Assembly (NCBI GenBank): GCA_020431405.1
Contig: JAGQIK010000307.1
Coordinates: 1-54,112, forward strand
Origin: Myxococcales bacterium
GTDB lineage: Bacteria; Myxococcota_A; Polyangia; GCA-2747355
Length of the DNA stretch: 54,112 nucleotides
Direction: 5' to 3'
Both the position numbers and the translations under genes were made by a program. Shown here piece after piece: positions 1 to 7,802 of this stretch (positions are counted from its first letter, which is position 1; each line of letters begins with the position of its first letter). Below the pieces are notes generated by a model. The model was not told the DNA's origin and made no database searches. It worked only from the letters and a program-made list of their open reading frames with translations.

Positions 1-523
1 GTCCACAACCTATGCGCAACACGTTTCCGACGCCCTGTCGATCCCCCTCGTCAGGTGATCGAAATGACCGGCAAATCTCGCCGCACCGACCGGCACCACG
101 CGTTCGCGACACCACGTGAACGGTTACTCGGGACGCGATCTTTCCCTTCCAGGCCCACCGATGCTTGCACGCTGGGCATTCAGCCGTCCCCGTCTCTGTG
201 ACCATGTTTCCCTCCGATGACGGAAGTGTCTCACGAGCGCTGTTTCGCCGAAAGCAGCGACTTGCTTGCTTTGCCGGTGTCCACGTGCGCCCATGGCTGC
301 CCGTGGTGCGTATCGTCCGCGCTGGAGGCGCGATGACCTCGACGACTGGTGTCGAGACGCTGCTGAATTCGGGCCGGGTCAGGCCGTGACGGTGCGGTCG
401 CAACACGACGACACGCCCGTCGCTCTGGCGGCTGGGCGGCGGGCGAGGCGCTCAGGGCGCCGAGGTAAATAGCGCCAATCGATCGGCAACTGCGCTGCCT
501 GCGTTTCGCGTAAACTCTCCGAT
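1..523. other. Left-edge stretch without a supported gene
   Basis: Short open frames exist here on both strands, but none has a convincing start, ribosome-binding site or protein-like composition. I looked for a second copy of part of the tRNA-Leu found at 9082 (an expected left attachment site) and did not see one. The stretch may belong to the integrative element or to flanking DNA. Confidence 0.4.
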
Positions 524-1276
524 ATGCCGACAGCCAAGCAAGTCGCCGACGCTATGAACGGGCTGGCGGGAGCCATCAGAGCCCTGGACAGCCTAGTGTT
601 GGGCGGATGGATCGCAGGAGTGCTGATTCTCGTCGCCCTCGTAGTCATTGTCATCGCGACGCTTCGCGGGCTGAAGCGGCTTGCCGTTCTTCAGGACGAG
701 GCCACCAAGGCGGCAAAGTCTGCGTCCGATGAACACAAGGCAGTCGTGAACTCGCTGAAGGTGTTGAACGAACAACAGCAATCGGCTCACGGTCAACAGC
801 TCAAGCACATGATTGACGTGGCGGAGCTCGTCAGCTCCCCCAACCTAAAGGCGACGATTGAGTTGGAGCGTGAGGAATTTGAGCGCGTGGCTGCGAAGCT
901 CGGTGAGCTAAAGAAGAAGCAAGGTCAAGTTGAAGCCGAGAATGAAAGGCTTCGAAAAGAAGCCGCCCGTCTTACGAAGGAAATGAACGACGTCGCTGCC
1001 GAGGCAGAGCGAGCTGTCAAAGAGGGACGCTCGGCTGAGGCCACGTCGGCGTTGGGGCGATTCACGACGCTGTCGTCAAACTTCGACGATCTTCTCGACG
1101 GCTACAACGAGAACGCAGCGTCCGGGGGCAGGGTCGTAGGTCAGTACATCGATCTCGCCTCTGAGCGACCTTCCGTGTTTGTGCTGCCCCTCGTCGACGA
1201 GTCCAAACCCATTCGAGGTCAGGTGCGTAGGCTGTTCGTCAAAGAGCAAGAAGACAAACCAGACGGTGACAAGTAG
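524..1276 (+). CDS. Membrane-anchored coiled-coil protein of unknown function
   Basis: A 250-residue protein. A single hydrophobic segment at about residues 28-47 is followed by basic residues, giving a likely N-terminal membrane anchor with a cytoplasmic body. Residues 112-165 are rich in E, K and R with heptad-like spacing, typical of a coiled coil. The C-terminus is charged. The arrangement (short N-terminus, one helix, long coiled coil) resembles phage or element accessory proteins and RmuC-like scaffolds, but I see no RmuC signature and assign no function. It converges with the lipoprotein gene at 1387-2127. Whether it belongs to the integrative element cannot be decided because the left boundary is not visible. 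Confidence 0.7.
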   Translation: MPTAKQVADAMNGLAGAIRALDSLVLGGWIAGVLILVALVVIVIATLRGLKRLAVLQDEATKAAKSASDEHKAVVNSLKVLNEQQQSAHGQQLKHMIDVAELVSSPNLKATIELEREEFERVAAKLGELKKKQGQVEAENERLRKEAARLTKEMNDVAAEAERAVKEGRSAEATSALGRFTTLSSNFDDLLDGYNENAASGGRVVGQYIDLASERPSVFVLPLVDESKPIRGQVRRLFVKEQEDKPDGDK

Positions 1277-1386
1277 CGCGAGTTACGCGCAACTTCCTCG
1301 CCGCAGAACCGACAACAGCGGCATGACGAGAGCAAGCTTCTGGATCGTGCTCGTGCTTGGCGTGGTGCGGAGGCGCTGCGCTACGG

Positions 1387-2127
1387 CTAGCGCGTCTCGA
1401 GGTTCGGCGGGTACACGAGCGGGTAGCCATTCGCATCGGGGCCGGGGCACTGCGAGGGCGCGATCGTCTCGCCGTCGGACGTGGTGACGCTCTTGGCCAG
1501 CATCCGCGTGCACAGGTGCGCTGTGATCTTCGACGTCGTCGGGTCTGCCCCATCGATGCCCACGAGCCAGCAGTTGAGGCCAGCAAAGCCCGGCGGCAAG
1601 TCCTTCACCGCGTTCGAACAGTCGGCTTTGACGTAGCGCCAGGTCGTGGTCTCGCCGCCGCTCGGGCCCGGGCACCAGGCTGGCGGGTACACGTCGTCGT
1701 GCTGCATCGTGAGGGTGAAGTCCGAGGCGTTGCCGCTCGCCGCCTTGATGTCCCAGACCTTCTGACACCATCCGTTGTACTTCGCAGGGTCAGCAGACAG
1801 CCCCTGCCAGTACTGGTACACCGCAGGCTTCGCGGCGTGCTGGATGTGTTGCAGGGCCGCGCATCCGGGCGTGTCGGCGTCGCAGCGAACGTAGTAGCGA
1901 CCAATCATGTCCGCCACTGCGAGCGTGACGTCGCGGAAGTCCGGAATCAGGCACTCGCAGTTCTCAGCCCACTTGCGGCCGGCGCAACGGAGCAGTCCGG
2001 GGCTGTCATCCGCCGCGCACGTGCAGCCGACCGGAGCGTCGCGCTGGATGTCGCAGGGATCGCCTGGGCCGGGCGTCGAGTTGCAGGAGATCGCGAGCAG
2101 TGCAGCGAAGGCGAGAAATGCGCGCAT
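1387..2127 (-). CDS. Cys-rich putative lipoprotein
   Basis: A 246-residue protein with a short signal sequence ending in a lipobox-like A-I-S-C (Cys15), so it is probably lipidated and exported. The mature part has about a dozen cysteines, with a dense cluster in the first 50 residues and a Trp/Tyr-rich middle. I recognise no catalytic motif. The many cysteines suggest disulfide stabilisation outside the cytoplasm. It could be element cargo or a chromosomal gene at the element's left side. Confidence 0.65.
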   Translation of the reverse strand: MRAFLAFAALLAISCNSTPGPGDPCDIQRDAPVGCTCAADDSPGLLRCAGRKWAENCECLIPDFRDVTLAVADMIGRYYVRCDADTPGCAALQHIQHAAKPAVYQYWQGLSADPAKYNGWCQKVWDIKAASGNASDFTLTMQHDDVYPPAWCPGPSGGETTTWRYVKADCSNAVKDLPPGFAGLNCWLVGIDGADPTTSKITAHLCTRMLAKSVTTSDGETIAPSQCPGPDANGYPLVYPPNLETR

Positions 2128-2157
2128 GCTGAAAGCGTAGCACGCGGGCCGGACGCG

Positions 2158-2340
2158 CTAGACGCTGTCGCGCTTGCGAACGGCAGCGACAAGCGCGACG
2201 CCGGGGTCAGCGTCGGTCCCGATGTCGACGGGGCCGCGGGGATAGCTGAGGAAAACACGCCAGCCGTGCTCGCTGCAGCCGATGACCGCGTCGGGCTCGC
2301 CGAGCTCGTTGAGCAGCTCTCGAAGGCGGCGCGCGTGCAC
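2158..2340 (-). CDS. Small hypothetical protein
   Basis: A 60-residue frame starting with GTG. The product (an N-terminal basic helix followed by a G/S-H-G-W core) has ordinary protein composition, unlike the Arg/Ala-rich shadow frames around it. An in-frame stop lies about 85 bases upstream, so the GTG at 2340 is the only sensible start. It sits head-to-tail with 2480-3175, separated by 139 bases. No family recognised. Confidence 0.45.
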   Translation of the reverse strand: MHARRLRELLNELGEPDAVIGCSEHGWRVFLSYPRGPVDIGTDADPGVALVAAVRKRDSV

Positions 2341-2479
2341 GCGGAGGCGCGCGGCAGTGATCGCCGGCGGGTGGTGGCACGTGTCGGGCGACGGCGGCGG
2401 CGTGGAAGCTACGCCAGCGAATCATCGCGCTCGAGAAGGGGCTGAAAGCGAAGTCGCCGGCGCCCCGCAAGCCTACCAA

Positions 2480-3175
2480 CTAGCGCAGGAGTCGGCCGAG
2501 TTCGCGCCGGAAGGCGTCGGCGTCTCGTCGTGCTGAGGTTGCAGCAAGCGGACACGGAACGTCGAGCCAGTCGGTGGGTGCTGACGCTACCAATCTCGCC
2601 AAGTGGCCGTTGTTCATTCCTTCGGCTTCGAGAGCATATCGGAGATGGCGCAGGCGCTGCGGGTCTCCCCTCGGAATGTTGCCCGCGCCGTGTGTGAGCG
2701 CCGCGATGCAATCGTCGAGTTGCAGGACCATGATGACGTCGACGCTCGCTAGCCAGTGGTCTCGAGCTGTTTCGAGGTGAGCGCGAGCCTTTCGTAGCTC
2801 ATCGCGGGCAGCCGCCTGCGCCTCGCGATGTCGTCTTGGCGTGGTGTCTCCCGAGAACTGCGGAATCTCGCGCTCAAACTCCACAAGCGCGTACCAAAGT
2901 TCCGCGCTCGCACGAGCGTGCACCTGCCACGGCGTGGCCGCTGATACCTCGCCGAGTTCGTACAGCGTGAGCTCGCGCCGCTGGGAGACTTTCGCGATGG
3001 CGCGGACTGCGGCGTGCCACAGGGGGCTGGCGTCGATGGCGGGCCGTCCGCCGAGCCCGAGCATCGCCATGGTGGCCGCGAGTTGCCGGCCGCGTAGCCT
3101 GTCCACCGTCGCATCAATAGGGGGGCGCTCAGAGGCCAAATGACGCGATGGCTGGGCGGGTGAGCCACGTGGCAT
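2480..3175 (-). CDS. Hypothetical element protein, divergent from the HTH gene
   Basis: A 231-residue, Ala/Arg-rich, mostly helical soluble protein without a signal peptide. The frame stays open to 3559, but the upstream part lies antisense to the HTH gene at 3185-3397, so I place the start at the ATG at 3175. This leaves only 9 bases between its start codon and that of the HTH gene, so the two genes must use overlapping control regions. No domain recognised. Position suggests an early or regulatory gene of the element. Confidence 0.55.
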   Translation of the reverse strand: MPRGSPAQPSRHLASERPPIDATVDRLRGRQLAATMAMLGLGGRPAIDASPLWHAAVRAIAKVSQRRELTLYELGEVSAATPWQVHARASAELWYALVEFEREIPQFSGDTTPRRHREAQAAARDELRKARAHLETARDHWLASVDVIMVLQLDDCIAALTHGAGNIPRGDPQRLRHLRYALEAEGMNNGHLARLVASAPTDWLDVPCPLAATSARRDADAFRRELGRLLR

Positions 3176-3184
3176 TTGTTCACT

Positions 3185-3397
3185 ATGCCAGACACCAACG
3201 AACAGAACAGCGCAAACGAGCACATCTCGCGCGTCGCGTTTTCCCTCGAAGAGGTCGGCGCGATGGTCGGCGTCCACCCGCGCACGGTTCGCCGGTGGGC
3301 TGAGCGTGGCGTCATCCGGATGGTTCGCCTTGGTGGTCGCCTTGTCGTGCCCGCGTCCGAGCTTGACCGCGTCCTGAGCCAAGGCGCCGACGCCTAG
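3185..3397 (+). CDS. Small MerR/excisionase-type helix-turn-helix protein
   Basis: A 70-residue protein whose residues 18-65 form a classic HTH_17/MerR-like unit: a 'FSLEEVGAMVGVHPRTVRRW' helix-turn-helix, then a beta hairpin wing ('GVIRMVRLGGRLVV') and a closing helix. Such proteins act as excisionases or as regulators of integrase and replication genes in mobile elements. A TTG at 3176 would add three residues; the ATG at 3185 is preferred. It lies 63 bases upstream of the primase gene and divergent from 2480-3175. It is the first of two HTH proteins in the element (the other ends at 7616). Confidence 0.75.
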   Translation: MPDTNEQNSANEHISRVAFSLEEVGAMVGVHPRTVRRWAERGVIRMVRLGGRLVVPASELDRVLSQGADA

Positions 3398-3460
3398 AAA
3401 GACGAACGCCGTCGCGCTCGGGCTGTGCAGGCATGAGCGGACGGCGTCGTGAGGTTCTAA

Positions 3461-5722
3461 ATGGATCTTAGCACCACCGTCCGGTTTCTTGCGGCACTCG
3501 CCGCCACCGATCCCGACGTCGAGCGCTGGACGTTCCAAGCGTTCGACGACAACAAGCATCGCGACGACAAGCGGCTAGCCGGCCACCGGACGGGCGAGGT
3601 CGCTGAGTGGCGTCCGTGGCTCGAGGCGAAGCAGGGCGAAGGCTGCGGCGTGTTCGTCACCGTCAACCGCACGGACGGCGCGGGACGCAAAGCAGAGAAC
3701 GTCGAGCGGGTACGCGCGCTGTTCGTCGACATCGATCAGGCCGAGCTGCCCGAGGACCATCCGTTGCCGCCGTCGATCGTGGTGCAGAGCGGCCGCGGCT
3801 ACCACGCGTATTGGCTCGCGGTGGACGTGCCGCTAGAGCGCTTCACCGAGCTGCAGAAGCGACTGATCCACCACTACCGCGATGCCGGCGCCGACCCCAT
3901 GCCGCACGACCTGCCGCGCGTGATGCGGCTGCCTGGGTTCGCGCACCAGAAAGACCCGGCCAATCCGCGCGTCGTCGAGCTCGTTGAGGCGCAATCGGAG
4001 CGTCAGTACACGTTGGCGCAGTTCGACGCCGCCCTGCCGAAGCTGCCGAAGAAGAAGATCGCGAGCAGCGGGGTCAAGACGTCGGCGCCCGACGTCGTGG
4101 AGCGCGCGCGCAAGTACATTGCGCGTTGCCCCAGCGCCGTTTCCGGACAAGGCGGCCATCAACAAACTTTCCTTGTCGCACTTCATCTCGCACGTGGCTT
4201 CGACCTCAGCGACTCCGACGCGTGGGATTTGCTCGTCGAATACAACCGGCGCTGCGAGCCTGAGTGGTCGGAGCGAGAGCTGCGGCACAAGCTCGAGAGC
4301 GCGCAGAACGCCGACGCCGAGCGCGGCTACCTGCTAGACGACGAGGACGCCGAAAAATCGTCACCATCTTCTTCTTCAAGAAAAAGTGACGCGCCCGACA
4401 AGGCGCTCGGCAAGCCCAAGATCAGCCCCGCCAAGATCGCACGGCGCTTCGCCAAGCAGCACCGCGTCATCGGCATCTACGGCGGGCTCTACATCTACCG
4501 CGACGGCGTCTATCAGCGCGACGAGGACGAGTTGTTTGTGCGACGCTGGGTGCTGCGAGACCTCGGCGACGACGGCCTCAAGCGTCACTGCGACGAAGTG
4601 GTGCATGCGCTGCGCACCGAGCACGCCAAGGCGCCCCGCGACCTCGACGACGGCGCGCGCCTGATCAACGTCAGCAACGGCTTGCTGGATTGGCGCACGG
4701 GCGAGATCAGGCCGCACACGCCCAAGGTGCTGTCGATCATTCAGCTGCCGACCGCCTGGGACGCACAGGCCCAGCACGCGCGCGCCGACCGCTTCCTCGA
4801 CGAGGTGCTGCCCGACGCGGAGACACGCGAGCTCGTCGAGGAGTTTTTCGGCTACTGCCTGCATCCGCGCTGCAGCTACCAGAAGGCGCTGATGATGACG
4901 GGCGAGGGGGGCAACGGGAAGTCCGTGGCGATCGACGCGTGGCGCGCCACGCTCGGCGCACACAACGTCTCGGCCGTCTCGCTGCAGCGGCTAGGCGAGC
5001 GCTTCCAAGCGCTGCCGCTCGTCGGAGCGCTTGCGAACGTCTACCCCGACCTGCCCCGCGCCGCGCTGCGCGAGACGGACGTGTTCAAAGCGCTCGTCAC
5101 GGGCGACGCCATCATGCTCGAGCCGAAGTTCAAGGCGCAGTTCTCCTACGTCAACCGGGCGAAGTTGATCTTCTCCGCGAACGAGCTGCCCGGCTCTGCC
5201 GACCGCACCGACGGCTTCTTTCGGCGCTGGGTGGTCGTGCCCTTCCCGCATTCGTTCAAGGGGGACAAGGCCGATCCCGACCTCGAGGCGAAGTTGACCA
5301 CGCCGGCCGCGCGTAGCTACTGGCTGCGCCTGGCGGTCGAGGGACTACGGCGCCTGGTGAAGCGGGGCCGCTTCGTCGAAACGGAGCAGACGCGCCTGGC
5401 GATCGAGGACTACCGCCGCAGCGCCGACGACATCTACGCGTTCTGGCGCGAGACCTACCAGGAGTCGCCGGGCGACCACGTGATCAAGCAGGACGCCTAC
5501 AACCGCTACCAGCGCTGGTGCGAGGCCGCGGGAGCCAAGGCGCAAGCTGCGTCGGTGTTCTTCAGCCGCGTCAAGGCGATGGGCGTCAAGAGCTTCCGCC
5601 CGCGCGTCGCCGGCGAGCGACCGCCAGCGCTGAAAGACGTCGCGTTGGCCGCTGAAGTGGTCAACCCGGTCAACCCAAAACCCTATTTATCTATTAATCG
5701 CGCGAACGGAAAAAGTCAGTGA
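3461..5722 (+). CDS. Element primase-helicase (RepB-like primase plus D5/P4 helicase)
   Basis: A 753-residue replication protein. Residues about 1-180 resemble the archaeo-eukaryotic primase fold used by mobile plasmids: 'LFVDID' (88-92) supplies the metal-binding D-x-D, 'SGRGYHAYW' (110-118) the glycine/histidine loop, and 'RVMRLPGFAHQKDP' (153-166) the third motif. Residues 210-290 match a PriCT-type linker. Residues 320-690 form a D5_N/SF3-like helicase with Walker A GEGGNGKS (481-488) and a sensor region 'LIFSANELPG'. Such fusions prime and unwind the origin of P4-like satellites and integrative elements. The 3' end of the gene runs into the repeats of the origin-like region. The start ATG is taken as 3461. 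Confidence 0.88.
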   Translation: MDLSTTVRFLAALAATDPDVERWTFQAFDDNKHRDDKRLAGHRTGEVAEWRPWLEAKQGEGCGVFVTVNRTDGAGRKAENVERVRALFVDIDQAELPEDHPLPPSIVVQSGRGYHAYWLAVDVPLERFTELQKRLIHHYRDAGADPMPHDLPRVMRLPGFAHQKDPANPRVVELVEAQSERQYTLAQFDAALPKLPKKKIASSGVKTSAPDVVERARKYIARCPSAVSGQGGHQQTFLVALHLARGFDLSDSDAWDLLVEYNRRCEPEWSERELRHKLESAQNADAERGYLLDDEDAEKSSPSSSSRKSDAPDKALGKPKISPAKIARRFAKQHRVIGIYGGLYIYRDGVYQRDEDELFVRRWVLRDLGDDGLKRHCDEVVHALRTEHAKAPRDLDDGARLINVSNGLLDWRTGEIRPHTPKVLSIIQLPTAWDAQAQHARADRFLDEVLPDAETRELVEEFFGYCLHPRCSYQKALMMTGEGGNGKSVAIDAWRATLGAHNVSAVSLQRLGERFQALPLVGALANVYPDLPRAALRETDVFKALVTGDAIMLEPKFKAQFSYVNRAKLIFSANELPGSADRTDGFFRRWVVVPFPHSFKGDKADPDLEAKLTTPAARSYWLRLAVEGLRRLVKRGRFVETEQTRLAIEDYRRSADDIYAFWRETYQESPGDHVIKQDAYNRYQRWCEAAGAKAQAASVFFSRVKAMGVKSFRPRVAGERPPALKDVALAAEVVNPVNPKPYLSINRANGKSQ

Positions 5723-5779
5723 TTACAAGAAAAGATAAATACGCGGTCACCCTGACCACCCTGACCACCCTGACCACCG
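5658..5779. other. Putative element replication origin: AT-rich core flanked by iteron-like repeats
   Basis: On the left (5658-5676) GGTCAACCC occurs twice in tandem, inside the 3' end of the primase gene. The right end (about 5739-5779) has GGTCACCC followed by three tandem copies of TGACCACCC or a near copy. Read on the other strand, the right block becomes GTGGTCAGGG units, so the two blocks face each other around a GTGGTCA core. Between them is a markedly AT-rich stretch (about 5677-5738) in an otherwise very GC-rich element. Iterons beside an AT-rich segment next to a primase-helicase gene are the expected layout of a replication origin. The function is inferred. Confidence 0.5.
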
Positions 5780-5834
5780 ACTGCCCATCATGCGCTGGCC
5801 TACAACGCGCCGACGCAGCGGGGAGGAGTGCCCG

Positions 5835-6155
5835 ATGATCGACCCCAGGCTCATAGTCACAGTCCCCGGCGGCGGCGAAGTTGTTGATGTCGCCTTCGAC
5901 GAGAACATGACGGCGTATGTGACACGACACGCCATCGCCGCCTGGCAGGTGTTCACGGTCGAAGGCAACGCGACGCCCTACGCCGAGCCTGTCTGTTGCT
6001 CGAGCTACGTCGAGCTCGGCGGCGGCACTCGCGGCGGTGAGTACCGCGGCATCGTGCGGCCCGATGGCGGCGTCACCGTCGAGGCCCGCGCTACGCCACC
6101 CCCATCGGCTGAGACGACGTCGTCCCCGACCCTCGTCGACGAGGTGCGGCCGTGA
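5835..6155 (+). CDS. Hypothetical element protein
   Basis: A 106-residue acidic protein. The ATG at 5835 is preceded by GGGAGGAG at a good distance, so it is preferred over an in-frame ATG at 5790. The sequence is beta-rich ('RLIVTVPGGGEVVDVAFDE') with a Cys-Cys pair in the middle and a Pro/Thr-rich tail. No family recognised. Its stop codon overlaps the GTG start of the next gene (GTGA at 6152-6155), which implies translational coupling in the operon that runs to 7616. Confidence 0.65.
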   Translation: MIDPRLIVTVPGGGEVVDVAFDENMTAYVTRHAIAAWQVFTVEGNATPYAEPVCCSSYVELGGGTRGGEYRGIVRPDGGVTVEARATPPPSAETTSSPTLVDEVRP

Positions 6156-7024
6156 AACGCGCCTACGTCGACTACAACCCGCGGCAGGCGACGCGCAAGC
6201 TGATCGCCACCTGCAACAGCATCATCGCGGAGTACGACGGCCAGCCGATGACGCTGCGCCAGCTGCACTACCAGCTGGTGTCGCGCGGGGTGCAGCCCAA
6301 CACGCAGCGCGCCTACAAGCGCCTGAGCTCGCATCTGTCGAAGGCCCGTATGGGTGGCCTCGTCGACTGGGACGCGATCATTGACCGGCTGCGCGTTGTT
6401 CGGGCTAGGCCGCACTTTGACTCGCCGGCGGACGCGGTGCAGGAGGTGGCGCGCCAGTACGCCATCGACACGTGGGCTGACCAGCCGTACCGCGTCGAAG
6501 TCTGGATCGAGAAAGACGCCCTGATCGGCGTGCTCGAGGACTTCTGCGAGCAGCACGACGTGCCGCTGTTCGCCGCGCGCGGCAACGGCTCGACGACCTG
6601 CCTGCAAGAAGCCGCCGAGCTGCGCATAAAGGCGCGCGAGGCGCGAGGCCAGCGCACGGTGATCGCGCTGATGACCGACCACGATCCCACCGGGCTGTGC
6701 ATCGGCGAGGCCGCGCGCGACGCGCTCGAGGCGATGGGCGCCCGGCCGATCGTCTGCCGCGTCGCCCTGACGCGCGAGCAGGCCGAAGCCCGCGGCGTGC
6801 CGCCCATCCCGACGAAGAAGAAGGACTCGCGCTCGCCGGCCTACATCGCACAGCACGGCGACAGGTGCTGGGAGCTCGACTGCCTCAGCCCGCTCGAGTT
6901 GCAGGGGGAGGTGCTGGCCGTGATCGAACGCTACCGCGAGGACGAGCGCTGGCTTGCGGCGCTTGGTCGCGAACAAGAACAGCGCGAGCAACTGGCGCGC
7001 ATCGCCGCCGGGGTACAGTCGTGA
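6152..7024 (+). CDS. Standalone Topo VI-A/Spo11-like Toprim protein (Mini-A-like)
   Basis: A 290-residue protein. Residues 30-85 resemble the winged-helix domain of topoisomerase VI subunit A and Spo11: 'TLRQLHY' (34-40) aligns with the R-D-[IL]-[FY]-Y motif whose last Tyr attacks DNA, making Tyr40 the candidate nucleophile. A Toprim domain follows: 'VEVWIEKD' carries the acidic Glu120, and 'TDHDPTG' carries the D-x-D pair Asp176/Asp178. Family knowledge says these residues bind the metal needed for cleavage and rejoining. No B subunit (GHKL ATPase) is encoded nearby, matching the orphan Mini-A proteins described from mobile elements. Its start and stop overlap both neighbours by 4 bases. Confidence 0.7.
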   Translation: MKRAYVDYNPRQATRKLIATCNSIIAEYDGQPMTLRQLHYQLVSRGVQPNTQRAYKRLSSHLSKARMGGLVDWDAIIDRLRVVRARPHFDSPADAVQEVARQYAIDTWADQPYRVEVWIEKDALIGVLEDFCEQHDVPLFAARGNGSTTCLQEAAELRIKAREARGQRTVIALMTDHDPTGLCIGEAARDALEAMGARPIVCRVALTREQAEARGVPPIPTKKKDSRSPAYIAQHGDRCWELDCLSPLELQGEVLAVIERYREDERWLAALGREQEQREQLARIAAGVQS

Positions 7025-7302
7025 GGCCCAAGCGCCGACCGCGGGGCCGCCCGCTGCCGATGCCCGGACGCAGGGTAGCCGCCGATCGCGAGCGTGCTGG
7101 CGCCGCTGGCCGCGCTGCCGGTGTCGCCGACGAGGTGCGCCGATGCCTTGCCGATGGCAACCACGAGCGCGCGCGCGAGGCTCTGTCCGAACTCCTCAGC
7201 ATCGCCGCGCCCTACGTCATGACGACGAAACTCGACGCGTGGCTCGAGGCGCTGAACATCTCACCCGCCAAGGCACGCCAGCTGCTGCGAGAGGCCCGCT
7301 GA
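7021..7302 (+). CDS. Small basic hypothetical protein
   Basis: A 93-residue protein starting with GTG in the GTGA overlap with the preceding stop. The N-terminal 25 residues are Arg/Pro-rich (possible nucleic-acid contact). The rest is helical with a C-terminal 'ALNISPAKARQLLREAR' that looks like a degenerate helix-turn-helix or ribosome-hopping-type helix pair. Its stop (TGA) overlaps the next start in TGATG. No family recognised. Operon position between the Toprim protein and the HTH protein suggests an accessory role in replication or excision. Confidence 0.6.
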   Translation: MRPKRRPRGRPLPMPGRRVAADRERAGAAGRAAGVADEVRRCLADGNHERAREALSELLSIAAPYVMTTKLDAWLEALNISPAKARQLLREAR

Positions 7303-7616
7303 TGAAGTCCGACATCCTGGAGGCGCTCCGCGCTGCGGCAGCGGCACAGCGAGCCACAGCGGCCGCGCTCGAGGCCATCGCGGCGGCAGCCGAACAGGCG
7401 CCCGACGTCGAGCCGGCCATCACAGTCGCGTCCGCCGGCGAGCTGCTCGACGTGCGCCATGCCGCGGAGCGTCTCGGCATGTCCGTCTCGTGGGTGTACC
7501 GCCAGGTGGAGTCCGGGCGACTGTCGTGCGTGCGCATCGGCAACCGCGTGCGTTTCCGCGTGGCTGACCTCGAGGTGTTCGTCGCAGAGCGCAGCGCCGG
7601 CGGTGACGCGTGCTAG
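7302..7616 (+). CDS. AlpA/Xis-like excisionase with N-terminal helical extension
   Basis: A 104-residue protein. Residues 1-40 are an Ala-rich helix, possibly for dimerisation. Residues 47-98 form an HTH_17 excisionase-type domain ('LDVRHAAERLGMSVSWVYRQ' followed by 'GRLSCVRIGNRVRFRVADLEVFV'). In integrative elements such proteins bend DNA for excision or activate the integrase gene. It is the last gene of the overlapping operon. Its TAG stop is embedded in a TGCTAGAAT extended -10-like sequence, and a structured intergenic region separates it from the integrase. Confidence 0.78.
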   Translation: MKSDILEALRAAAAAQRATAAALEAIAAAAEQAPDVEPAITVASAGELLDVRHAAERLGMSVSWVYRQVESGRLSCVRIGNRVRFRVADLEVFVAERSAGGDAC

Positions 7617-7619
7617 AAT
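7611..7619 (+). promoter_or_regulatory. Extended -10 promoter element ahead of the structured intergenic region
   Basis: The sequence TGCTAGAAT fits an extended -10 (TGn plus TAnAAT). No clear -35 is visible. A transcript from it would start near 7626, exactly where the first arm of the RNA-like structure begins. The element overlaps the stop codon of the upstream HTH gene. Confidence 0.4.
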
Positions 7620-7620
7620 C

Positions 7621-7783
7621 GTCGGTGCGAGACTCCAACGGCCGAAACGAAAGGCCCTCACCGACCAGCACGAACAACGCAAAGACGCGCTCATATGTCC
7701 CTCGCTGGGCCGCGCGAGCGGTAGGCCGGAGTCTCGCAAACCCGTCCCTAACCTTTCGTTCCCAGCGAGGGGCACTCTTGTGC
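7621..7783 (+). ncRNA. Structured intergenic RNA candidate between xis-like and int genes
   Basis: This 186-base gap has no credible gene but three long exact complementary pairs. TGCGAGACTCC (7626-7636) pairs with 7728-7738, AACGAAAGG (7646-7654) with 7752-7760, and CCCTCGCTGGG (7699-7709) with 7761-7771. Their order is A B C A' B' C', so all three cross and would form pseudoknots or alternative folds. Local hairpins also exist: GTCGGTG/CACCGAC (7621-7627/7659-7665), GGCC/GGCC around 7640-7656, and GCAC/GTGC at 7772-7783. The location between an AlpA-like gene and an integrase gene matches the published 'int-alpA' RNA class as I recall it. Whether it belongs to that class is untested. Confidence 0.55.
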
Positions 7784-7802
7784 GCGGGAAGGTGAGACTG
7801 CC

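Noticed and set aside
165-472. Short frames at the left edge
   Set aside because: Arg-rich, without start signals or recognisable features; in-frame content looks random.
3176-3559. N-terminal extension of the minus-strand gene ending at 2480
   Set aside because: It would run antisense through the whole HTH gene and into the primase gene; the ATG at 3175 is the simpler start.
5694-5930. Minus-strand frame with a 'VVRVVRVVRV' tract
   Set aside because: It is only the translation of the tandem TGACCACCC repeats of the origin-like region and lies antisense to the gene at 5835.
7610-7795. 61-residue frame in the gap before the integrase gene
   Set aside because: It spans the complementary arms of the RNA candidate, has no ribosome-binding site and overlaps the upstream stop; the pairing explains the conservation better than coding.
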